DNA from: an uncultured Porphyromonadaceae bacterium
GTDB taxonomy: Bacteria; Bacteroidota; Bacteroidia; Bacteroidales; Muribaculaceae
Direction: 5' to 3'
DNA: 23,826 nucleotides
Assembly (NCBI GenBank): GCA_900548705.1
Contig: URLF01000040.1
Coordinates: 1-23,826 of the forward strand
This document shows, piece by piece, positions 17,772-23,826 of this stretch (the first letter of the stretch is position 1; every line of letters begins with the position of its first letter). Below the pieces are notes generated by a model, which was not told the origin of the DNA, did no database searches, and saw only the letters and a list, made by a program, of their open reading frames with translations. A program made the translations under genes and the position numbers.

Positions 17772-19310
17772 ATGCCAACTGAAAACGACAAACGGATTGC
17801 CAGGAACACCATCTACCTCTACGGGCGGATGATGCTGACCATATTCGTGTCGCTCTACACCTCGAGGGTGATACTCGATGTGTTGGGTGTCTCGGACTAC
17901 GGTGTCTACAATGTGGTCGGAGGTATCGTGACCATTCTCGGCTTCCTCAACGGCACGATGAGCGGAGCCACTTCCCGTTTTCTCAGCTATGAACTTGGCG
18001 CAGGTGACCCCGTGAAGTTGCGCAAGACATTCTCGGCTGCGTTGACCGTACATGCCGTGATCGCCCTTGTGATGGTGGTGCTGGCTGAGACCGTCGGCCT
18101 GTGGTATGTCAACCATGAGCTGGTGATAGCTCCCGAGAGGATGGCGGCAGCCAACTGGACATACCAGTTCTCGGTGTTGGCCGCCGTGATGACCATTTTT
18201 CAGATTCCGTATGTGGCCGCCATCATGGCTCACGAACGTATGGGGTATTACGCACTGGTGGCGATGGTCAATGTCTTCCTCAAGCTCGCGATAGTGCTTG
18301 TCGTGCAGTTCGTCGCGGCCACCGACAACCTTACGGTCTATGCCTCCCTTGTCTTCCTGGTGGCGCTGCTTGTCGCGGGAATGTATATCATTTACGGGCG
18401 GCGCAACTTTGCCGAATGCCGGTGGACGCTCTTCCACAATGACCGGAAGATAGTCAAAAGCCTGCTGAAATTCTGCTCCTGGGATGTCTACGGCAACCTC
18501 TGTTTCACCACCCGCTTCCAGGGGGTGCTGGTGATTCTTAACCGTTTCGGCGGCACTGTGCTGAATGCTGCCGGAGGGCTTTGTGCCACCGTCTCGGCTA
18601 CCATCAACAGTTTCGCCGGTTCCATCATCACCGCTTTCCGCCCCCAGATTATCCAGCAATATGCCAAGGCCGATTATCCCTATATGCTGAAACTGCTCAA
18701 CAACTGCGCCCGTTATTCGCTGTTGCTTCTCGGACTGCTGATCATACCCTTGATAATCGGGATGGACTCCCTGCTGGAACTTTGGCTTGTCGAGCCCCCG
18801 AAATATACCGCCGTATTCTGTCGTCTGGCCTTGGTGGCAGTCTGCGGAGAGCTGATGCACAATGTCCTCGGGGTAGGCATCCATGCCACCGGCAATGTCA
18901 TAAGGATAAGTTTCATATCCGGTTCGATGTTTCTGGCCGAACTGCCGCTGATGTGGTTGCTGCTGATATGGACGGGGAATCCTCCGGTCATCTACTGTGT
19001 ACATATCGTGATGGTGTTCCTCATAGTCTATGTCGATTCGCTGATACTCAAGGTGCAGCTGCGCCAGTTCCATGTCAGACGGTTCTGGTGGAGGGGGATA
19101 GGTTCCCCCATGCTGATACTCGCGACCACGTTCGCCACCACCTATGTGATAACCAGCGGGTGGGAGTTCGGACTGTTGCAGCTTGTGGCGATGGGATTGA
19201 TTTCCACTACTATGATGGCTGTGCTGAGCTGGCTCTTCGCCATCGATGACGACCTCCGCGCCAAGTTCCGCCGCAAACTCGCCTCAAAACTGCCTGTCCT
19301 GGGCTTCTGA
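17772..19310 (+). CDS. Wzx-like flippase, MOP-superfamily polysaccharide exporter
   Basis: The open frame reaches back to a TTG at 17754, but the ATG at 17772 is preferred because MPTENDKRIARNTIYLYGRM matches the conserved N-terminus of Bacteroidetes flippases. This gives 512 residues with about twelve to fourteen transmembrane helices and the family segment SLYTSRVILDVLGVSDYGVY. It belongs to the MOP (MATE/Wzx) superfamily and should flip undecaprenyl-pyrophosphate-linked repeat units across the inner membrane. It begins 23 bp after the Wzy-like gene and is the last gene of the block. A long minus-strand open frame over the same region is only a shadow of this gene's codon pattern. Confidence 0.92.
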   Translation: MPTENDKRIARNTIYLYGRMMLTIFVSLYTSRVILDVLGVSDYGVYNVVGGIVTILGFLNGTMSGATSRFLSYELGAGDPVKLRKTFSAALTVHAVIALVMVVLAETVGLWYVNHELVIAPERMAAANWTYQFSVLAAVMTIFQIPYVAAIMAHERMGYYALVAMVNVFLKLAIVLVVQFVAATDNLTVYASLVFLVALLVAGMYIIYGRRNFAECRWTLFHNDRKIVKSLLKFCSWDVYGNLCFTTRFQGVLVILNRFGGTVLNAAGGLCATVSATINSFAGSIITAFRPQIIQQYAKADYPYMLKLLNNCARYSLLLLGLLIIPLIIGMDSLLELWLVEPPKYTAVFCRLALVAVCGELMHNVLGVGIHATGNVIRISFISGSMFLAELPLMWLLLIWTGNPPVIYCVHIVMVFLIVYVDSLILKVQLRQFHVRRFWWRGIGSPMLILATTFATTYVITSGWEFGLLQLVAMGLISTTMMAVLSWLFAIDDDLRAKFRRKLASKLPVLGF

Positions 19311-19326
19311 TTCCATCCCCCCCGAA

Positions 19327-19376
19327 GTCACCTCAAAGGTGACGGTTTCGGCCAAAAATGTCACCTTTGAGGTGAC
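19327..19376. repeat. 17-bp inverted repeat with self-palindromic arms
   Basis: GTCACCTCAAAGGTGAC (19327-19343) and its exact reverse complement (19360-19376) flank a 16-nt spacer. Each arm is itself an interrupted palindrome (GTCACCT, 3 nt, AGGTGAC), so the motif GTCACCT/AGGTGAC appears four times in 50 bp. It lies 16 bp after the flippase stop and 39 bp before the promoter of the next gene. It may be the terminator of the polysaccharide block, although no U tract follows, or a protein-binding site. Confidence 0.7.
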
Positions 19377-19415
19377 ATTCTCCCCGCAAACCATCCTTTT
19401 TAAAGGGAAAAACCG

Positions 19416-19423
19416 TATATTTG
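19416..19423 (+). promoter_or_regulatory. Probable promoter -7 box of the glycosyltransferase gene
   Basis: TATATTTG matches the Bacteroidetes -7 consensus TAnnTTTG and lies 87 bp before the GT4 start codon. No clear -33 TTG is present at normal spacing. It implies that this gene can be transcribed separately from the wza-wzx block. The 200-bp gap 19311-19510 otherwise holds only the inverted repeat. Confidence 0.5.
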
Positions 19424-19510
19424 CGACTCAAAGTCGTTTTTAATCCCGTGAAATCGCCTGCCCCGTTGACAGGTTGTACGGTCTTAACTACTAAGCAGAC
19501 GAAGAGGATT

Positions 19511-20569
19511 ATGAAGATACTGTTTCTTTACAGCCACGGGGGTGAGATTGTCACCGGTGGCGAGAAATATGAGGATATGCTCTATCAGGATTACAAGCGG
19601 AATCCGGAGATGGAGGTGGAGCGTGTGTGGCTCAACAACGATAAAGGGCGGCTGAGGAAATACCTCTCGCCGGTGCGCAACCTGGCTCTCGCAAGGAAAC
19701 TCAAGGGATATGACCTGGTGTTGTTCAACAGCGCCCACTGCTTCAATTTCCTGCCGCTGATATGGCTGTTGAAATCCATGGGGGTAAAGACCGGGATAAT
19801 CCACCATCATTTCCTCTTCCACGGTATGACCGGCCCGCGCCACACCTATTACCGCTGGCTTGAGGTTGGGTTTCTCAACGGTGCGACCACTGTCATTGTC
19901 CCCAGTCCCTATATCAACGAACTGTGCAGCCGTATGTTCCCGAAAAAGGAGATACACTACTGGCAGATACCTTTCGAGCCTCATCCGTCACAGCTTCCGG
20001 CTGCTCCCGAGCCGGGGAACCTGTTATATATCGGCACGATAGAGCCTCGCAAAGGGCTGATTCATCTGCTGGGAGCGATGTCTGTTCTCAAAAAACAGGG
20101 TGTCGGTTGCTGTCTGACCATCGTCGGCAAGACTGTCAAGCCTGATTACCGTGCCATGCTCGACCGGAAGATTGCCGAGGATGGGCTGGATGTCAGGTTC
20201 ACCGGATTTGTCAGCGACGAGGAGCTGCAACGCATCATATCCCGGGCTGACATCTTCACTTTCCCGTCGCGTCTTGAAGGATACGGGATGGTGATATGCG
20301 AGTCGATGGTCAATGGGTTGCCTGTGGTGTGCTTCGACAATTCGGCGATGCCTTACACGGTCAAGGATGGTGTCAACGGGCGTCTTGTCCCCGACGGGGA
20401 TGACGCGGCCATGGCAGACGCAATCGCGAGTGTGGTTACAGACCGGGCGCTGCGGGGAGAGTTGTCATTGGGCGCGCTTGACACTGTCGCCAATTTCATG
20501 ACGCGGGAAAAATTCAGTCATACAGTCATCAATGAGACCAAGGAGATAATCAATGGCTTGATGAAGTAG
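19511..20569 (+). CDS. Glycosyltransferase family 4 (GT-B fold)
   Basis: The open frame extends upstream to a TTG at 19421, but that lies inside the promoter box. The ATG at 19511 begins MKILFLYSHGGE, a normal GT4 N-terminus with its glycine-rich acceptor-side loop, and gives 352 residues. The C-terminal GT-B domain begins near LLYIGTIEPRKG (171-182). The EX7E motif is present as Glu256 and Glu264 in EGYGMVICE, followed by NGLPVV; in this retaining family the second glutamate contacts the nucleotide sugar. It would add a sugar to the lipid-linked repeat unit in the cytoplasm; donor and linkage cannot be predicted. The last 20 bp overlap the 3' end of the convergent acyltransferase gene. Confidence 0.92.
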   Translation: MKILFLYSHGGEIVTGGEKYEDMLYQDYKRNPEMEVERVWLNNDKGRLRKYLSPVRNLALARKLKGYDLVLFNSAHCFNFLPLIWLLKSMGVKTGIIHHHFLFHGMTGPRHTYYRWLEVGFLNGATTVIVPSPYINELCSRMFPKKEIHYWQIPFEPHPSQLPAAPEPGNLLYIGTIEPRKGLIHLLGAMSVLKKQGVGCCLTIVGKTVKPDYRAMLDRKIAEDGLDVRFTGFVSDEELQRIISRADIFTFPSRLEGYGMVICESMVNGLPVVCFDNSAMPYTVKDGVNGRLVPDGDDAAMADAIASVVTDRALRGELSLGALDTVANFMTREKFSHTVINETKEIINGLMK

Positions 20570-21590
20570 GCTTGCTGATGTCATTTTTGTCTTTAAGCGG
20601 CATACCCAATAGAAATAGCGACAGCCAGCGTGAATTTTTCGTAAGGCTGATAAGCCACAGGCAAAGCAGCAAGACGGCTATTGATATGAGTGGGGTGACG
20701 ATGAAATCAAAGATCAAGGGGGAGATGGAGTCGAATTTAATCCATCTCGCCATCAATATTTCAATTATGACTGTCTGATACAGATAAATACCTAATGTCT
20801 GAGAGCCCCAGCCGCAGATTGTCCGTCCGATGTTGGTAATCTTTATTTTATCAGAGAGGTATTCGAAAAGCGTTATAAAGAACAATGTGCCTGCCAGTCC
20901 GATGACATTTTTGAAAGCATAGTGATAGAACCAGTCGTAAAACAATATCATATCAGGAAGGGATGAAAGTATGGCGCCCTTGTCGCGTTTTATCCAGAAA
21001 TCCGCGCCCCAGAATGACAACATTGTCACGAAGATGATTCCGGAAAACAGGGCCAGGATGCCTGCGTTAGATTTTATCCAGCTGAAATTGCGGCGCAGAA
21101 TCACACCAAAGATAAAGCACGGATACATCCACATGAAATTGAAGCGTCCTAACATCAGAGAAATCAACAATCCGATGATTACAGCCAAAGTCTGTGACCG
21201 GAATATGTGGCTGCAGGCATAATAGAGTATGAAACAGAGGAATGTGCATTTAAGGAACCAGGGCATGTCGATAAATGTGGCCGCTCCTTTGGCTACCTCG
21301 TTGAAAACCAGACCCTCAATCAAATAGGCGGAACCTATGACAACCGACGGCACGATTAGTTGACGACCTTTGCTTAATACCAGCTCACGGAAGGTCAGCT
21401 TCAATGCCGAACCGGAGAAATATCCAACCATTGCCATAAAGAGAGGCATATGGAAGGAGTATATGAAAAGGAAAGTCGGATCTGTCGTGGCCTCTGTTGA
21501 TGTGAGGTGTTCGATGCAATGTCCCCACAGGACGAGGAATATCGCGAAAATTTTCAATGCGTCGAATACGAGGTCGCGTTCTTTAGCCAT
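20550..21590 (-). CDS. Acyltransferase family 3 membrane protein (polysaccharide O-acyltransferase)
   Basis: The open frame starts at 21653, but the ATG complementary to 21588-21590 is preferred. It begins MAKERDLVFDALKIFAIFLV, the usual start of acyltransferase-3 proteins, and lies just downstream of a promoter box. This gives 346 residues with about ten transmembrane helices. Conserved features are FDALK, followed by the catalytic-type histidine (His24) in LVLWGH, and FHMPLFMAMVGYF near residues 46-58. Such proteins transfer acetyl or other acyl groups to cell-surface sugars. The gene is antisense to its neighbours, overlaps the GT4 gene tail-to-tail by 20 bp, and is clearly more AT-rich: three sampled 60-bp lines count about 37-42% G+C. 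Acquisition by transfer is likely. Which sugar is modified is unknown. Confidence 0.9.
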   Translation of the reverse strand: MAKERDLVFDALKIFAIFLVLWGHCIEHLTSTEATTDPTFLFIYSFHMPLFMAMVGYFSGSALKLTFRELVLSKGRQLIVPSVVIGSAYLIEGLVFNEVAKGAATFIDMPWFLKCTFLCFILYYACSHIFRSQTLAVIIGLLISLMLGRFNFMWMYPCFIFGVILRRNFSWIKSNAGILALFSGIIFVTMLSFWGADFWIKRDKGAILSSLPDMILFYDWFYHYAFKNVIGLAGTLFFITLFEYLSDKIKITNIGRTICGWGSQTLGIYLYQTVIIEILMARWIKFDSISPLIFDFIVTPLISIAVLLLCLWLISLTKNSRWLSLFLLGMPLKDKNDISKPTSSSH

Positions 21591-21619
21591 TGTCAAGACT
21601 GTTTGATGATATCTGACTG

Positions 21620-21627
21620 CAAATATA
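21620..21627 (-). promoter_or_regulatory. Probable promoter -7 box of the acyltransferase gene
   Basis: The minus strand reads TATATTTG, a full TAnnTTTG match, 29 bp before the chosen start codon. A TTTG lies 23 bp further upstream (complement of 21651-21654), slightly beyond the usual -33 spacing. Its position supports the start at 21590 over the upstream one at 21653. Confidence 0.55.
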
Positions 21628-21688
21628 CGGAAAAACATCCTACTGTGGCCCAAATATGGCTCAAGTATGCCAAAAAAAGGCGGTGAGG

Positions 21689-21719
21689 TTGCAGGTTGGT
21701 GTATTATTTGCTAACTTTG
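21689..21719 (+). promoter_or_regulatory. Promoter of the MBOAT-SGNH gene pair
   Basis: A -33 TTG (21689-21691) and a -7 box TAACTTTG (21712-21719) are separated by 20 bp, the best match to the Bacteroidetes primary sigma consensus in the window. The -7 box ends 69 bp before the MBOAT start codon. With the opposing acyltransferase promoter it fills the 198-bp divergent region 21591-21788. Confidence 0.65.
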
Positions 21720-21756
21720 TGTCTCTTAAATACAAACCGGTGGGGCCCGCCGTGAT

Positions 21757-21782
21757 ATGGGCTGCTTATCCGCAAAGCCCAT
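21757..21782 (+). other. Leader stem-loop directly before the MBOAT start codon
   Basis: ATGGGCT (21757-21763) and AGCCCAT (21776-21782) form a perfect 7-bp stem around a 12-nt loop, ending 6 nt before the ATG at 21789. In the mRNA this would sit at the ribosome-landing site and could lower translation. Confidence 0.35.
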
Positions 21783-21788
21783 TACGCG

Positions 21789-23210
21789 ATGCTGTTCAAT
21801 TCATTACAGTTCCTTCTGTTTTTCCCGATAGTTGTCTGCCTGTATTGGTTGCTCAACCCGCGCCTACGCAACGGCATGCTGTTGGTGGCGAGCTACTATT
21901 TCTATATGAACTGGGAGCCGGTCTATGCGTTGCTCATCCTGTTTTCCACAGTCACCACCTGGGGTGCGTCGCTGATGATTGCCCGTACTCCCAAATCTGA
22001 CAGCCGCAGGCGTAAATTATGGCTCTGGTCATGCATCGGGGTCAACCTCGCGATACTTTTCCTGTTCAAGTATTTCAACTTCATCACCGGGGAGGTGTTC
22101 TCGCTGCTCAATGCGCTGGGGATAAGGATGGATGTGCCGCATTTCTCGCTGCTCTTGCCGGTTGGCATCTCATTCTACACCTTCCAGGCGGTGGGCTATA
22201 TTGTCGATGTCTGGCGCGGGACAGTGGAGCCGACCCGGAGTCTTGGCCGCTACGCGCTGTTCGTGTCATTTTTCCCGCAGTTGGTGGCCGGGCCTATTGA
22301 ACGTTCTTCCAATCTGCTGCCACAGTTCGGCTATGTCCACCGTTTCGACGGACTGAAAGTGATTGAGGGATTGAAGATGATGATGTTCGGTTATTTCATG
22401 AAACTTTGCATAGCCGACAGCGTCTCGGGATATGTCGATGCGGTTTACAACAATCTGCCTTACCATACGGGCCCGAGTGTGTGGCTTGCCACCTTTTTCT
22501 TCACCTTCCAGATTCTCTGCGACTTCGGCGGTTATTCCCTGATGGCCATCGGGGCGGCCAAATGTATGGGGTTCGACCTTATGCAGAATTTCAGGCAACC
22601 CTACCTCGCGGAGTCATTCAAGGATTTCTGGAGGAGATGGCATATATCGCTCAGCTCCTGGTTCACCGATTATGTGTATATCTCCCTGGGTGGCAACCGC
22701 TGTTCGCGCCGCCGTCAGACTGTCAATACCATGGCGACCATGCTGACCAGCGGATTGTGGCATGGGGCTAACTGGACTTTCGTCATTTGGGGAGGTTTCC
22801 ACGGCCTGATGCTCGTTGGCAACAACATCAAGCGCCGTGTCAAATGGCTTGATTTCAAGGAAACGCCCCTGACACGGATTATAAACATCCTCTTCGTTTT
22901 CCTGATGGTGATGGCCGGATGGGTGTTTTTCCGCGCCAATTCATTGTCTGACGCCTGGATGGCGTTCGGAAAGATGTTCACCCAACCGGGGATGCTCTAC
23001 ACCGGCGAGGGTGTGCCGACCCTGTTGCTCTCATTCCTGCTTATAGGGTGTCTTATGCTGCGGGAAATGTGGGTGGAGTACAAATGGCATGTCCCTTACC
23101 TGAGTGGACCGTCGGTGGTGCGTGATATCCTCTACACCGCCATGCTCGTGATTGTCATCCTCCTCTGCGGACGTTTCGACGGAGGCCAGTTTATTTATTT
23201 CCAGTTCTGA
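21789..23210 (+). CDS. MBOAT-family membrane-bound O-acyltransferase (AlgI/DltB-like)
   Basis: The 473-residue protein has about ten or more transmembrane helices and the family's hallmark segments. These are FFPQLVAGPIER (161-172), FWRRWHISLSSWF (280-292, with His285), and SGLWHGANWTFVIWG (321-335), where His325 is the predicted catalytic histidine. The C-terminus ends in FIYFQF, as in many AlgI-like proteins. AlgI and DltB move an acyl group across the inner membrane for transfer to alginate or teichoic acid; here the exopolysaccharide made by the neighbouring genes is the likely acceptor. It has its own promoter and is followed after 5 bp by an SGNH-like gene, the partner arrangement seen for AlgI with AlgJ/AlgX and DltB with DltD. 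Substrate is inferred. Confidence 0.94.
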   Translation: MLFNSLQFLLFFPIVVCLYWLLNPRLRNGMLLVASYYFYMNWEPVYALLILFSTVTTWGASLMIARTPKSDSRRRKLWLWSCIGVNLAILFLFKYFNFITGEVFSLLNALGIRMDVPHFSLLLPVGISFYTFQAVGYIVDVWRGTVEPTRSLGRYALFVSFFPQLVAGPIERSSNLLPQFGYVHRFDGLKVIEGLKMMMFGYFMKLCIADSVSGYVDAVYNNLPYHTGPSVWLATFFFTFQILCDFGGYSLMAIGAAKCMGFDLMQNFRQPYLAESFKDFWRRWHISLSSWFTDYVYISLGGNRCSRRRQTVNTMATMLTSGLWHGANWTFVIWGGFHGLMLVGNNIKRRVKWLDFKETPLTRIINILFVFLMVMAGWVFFRANSLSDAWMAFGKMFTQPGMLYTGEGVPTLLLSFLLIGCLMLREMWVEYKWHVPYLSGPSVVRDILYTAMLVIVILLCGRFDGGQFIYFQF

Positions 23211-23215
23211 GTGCG

Positions 23216-23826
23216 ATGAAGAGACTGCTTGTATATCTGTTAGGAGTGGTGATTGTGGTGGTCGTGGCGGACGTGATTGCCGGATATGCCTCGAAGCGAT
23301 ACCTGCGTACCCACCGGCTGCCGGGGGACTGCGCGTCGGTCGACTACACGATAAAAGATGCCGATCAGGATGTCATAATACTCGGCAACAGTGTGATGCT
23401 CAACAGTCTGATGCCGTCGGTGCTTGACGACTCTCTCGGGATGACGGTCTACAACGCCGCCTCCAACGGCCAGCAGATGGCGTTTTTCCATTCGTTGCTC
23501 GACTGCATGCTGATGCGCCATAAGCCGAAGGTGGTCATACTCGGACTGTATGGCGGACTGATGCATCATGACGGGGTAGGGCCCCGCTACAACATCCTCA
23601 GTCCTTACTACGGGATGGGCTACAACCGTGTGGACTCCTGTCTGGAATCTGTCTCTCCATATCAGAAATATTTCCTGAAATCGTCCTTTTACCGGTTCAA
23701 CTCAATATGGTGGAGAATGCTGCTCTACCATATCGTGACCCCCAACACCCCTGGTGAGAACGGATTCATCGCAAAACCGGCTCCCCCTTTCCCGCCCGAA
23801 TTGATGGCAGCCACTGACACTATGCC
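23216..23826 (+). CDS. Membrane-anchored SGNH-hydrolase-like protein, MBOAT partner (partial)
   Basis: The frame opens 5 bp after the MBOAT stop codon and is still open at the right edge, giving 203 visible residues. An N-terminal hydrophobic segment (about 4-23) is a signal anchor or signal peptide. The segment DVIILGNSVMLNSLMPS (52-68) follows, resembling SGNH block I with Ser59 as candidate nucleophile, although the usual GDS is GNS here. YNAASNGQQM (79-88) could be block II, and KVVILGLYGG (105-114) has the alternating hydrophobic pattern of the following strand. The place after an MBOAT gene suggests the extracytoplasmic transfer partner in polysaccharide O-acylation (AlgJ/AlgX or DltD role). 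The catalytic Asp/His pair would lie beyond the edge or cannot be identified. A GTG at 23211 is a less likely start. Confidence 0.7.
   Translation, partial: MKRLLVYLLGVVIVVVVADVIAGYASKRYLRTHRLPGDCASVDYTIKDADQDVIILGNSVMLNSLMPSVLDDSLGMTVYNAASNGQQMAFFHSLLDCMLMRHKPKVVILGLYGGLMHHDGVGPRYNILSPYYGMGYNRVDSCLESVSPYQKYFLKSSFYRFNSIWWRMLLYHIVTPNTPGENGFIAKPAPPFPPELMAATDTM

Noticed and set aside
17616..19073. 485-codon open frame on the minus strand across the flippase gene
   Set aside because: Its product is overloaded with His, Gln, Asp and Gly and shows no domain or membrane pattern. The plus strand carries a clear Wzx-type protein, so this is a shadow of codon bias.
19421..19510. TTG start thirty codons upstream for the GT4 protein
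   Set aside because: The TTG is part of the promoter box TATATTTG, and the extra residues look nothing like a GT4 N-terminus; the ATG at 19511 does.
1..23826. CRISPR arrays, tRNA or rRNA genes, insertion sequences, integrases, defence genes
   Set aside because: No regular spacer-repeat series, no clover-leaf-like or conserved rRNA stretch, and no transposase, recombinase or known defence protein was recognised on either strand.

Overview
The window reads as chromosomal DNA of a Bacteroidales bacterium. The evidence is a SusC/SusD pair, a one-polypeptide hybrid two-component regulator, several promoter boxes of the Bacteroidetes TAnnTTTG type, and little sign of Shine-Dalgarno sequences. Most genes look clearly richer in G+C than classical Bacteroides, so a Muribaculaceae-type or similar gut Bacteroidales is a reasonable guess, but this is inference from composition only.

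Left half (1-12844): a fructan polysaccharide-utilisation locus. On the minus strand, in transcription order, lie a SusC-type TonB-dependent transporter, a SusD-type lipoprotein and a third surface lipoprotein that runs off the left edge; they are 18-19 bp apart and form one operon. Upstream on the same strand is a hybrid two-component sensor whose periplasmic part is a ribose/LacI-type sugar-binding domain. Divergent from it, on the plus strand, are a GH32 fructosidase, a major-facilitator sugar transporter and a PfkB-type fructokinase. This is the layout of the Bacteroides thetaiotaomicron BT1754-BT1765 fructan locus. The surface proteins bind and import oligofructan, GH32 releases fructose in the periplasm, the sensor should respond to free fructose, and the transporter and kinase bring fructose into glycolysis. 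No endo-acting fructanase is visible in the window.

Middle (12845-13018): a 174-bp gap with a perfect 16-bp stem-loop separating the sugar locus from what follows.

Right half (13019-23826): an extracellular polysaccharide (capsule/EPS) assembly region. A Wza-like export lipoprotein, a Wzc-like co-polymerase/tyrosine kinase, a Wzy-like polymerase and a Wzx-like flippase lie in one plus-strand block. A striking nested inverted repeat and a promoter follow, then a GT4 glycosyltransferase. Convergent with that, and overlapping its end by 20 bp, is a low-GC membrane acyltransferase on the minus strand. It is divergent from an MBOAT O-acyltransferase and the start of an SGNH-hydrolase-like membrane-anchored protein that is cut by the right edge. 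The last three genes suggest that the polymer is O-acylated. The initiating sugar-phosphate transferase, most glycosyltransferases and any UpxY-type antiterminator are not in the window.

No tRNA, rRNA, CRISPR array, insertion sequence or phage gene was recognised.
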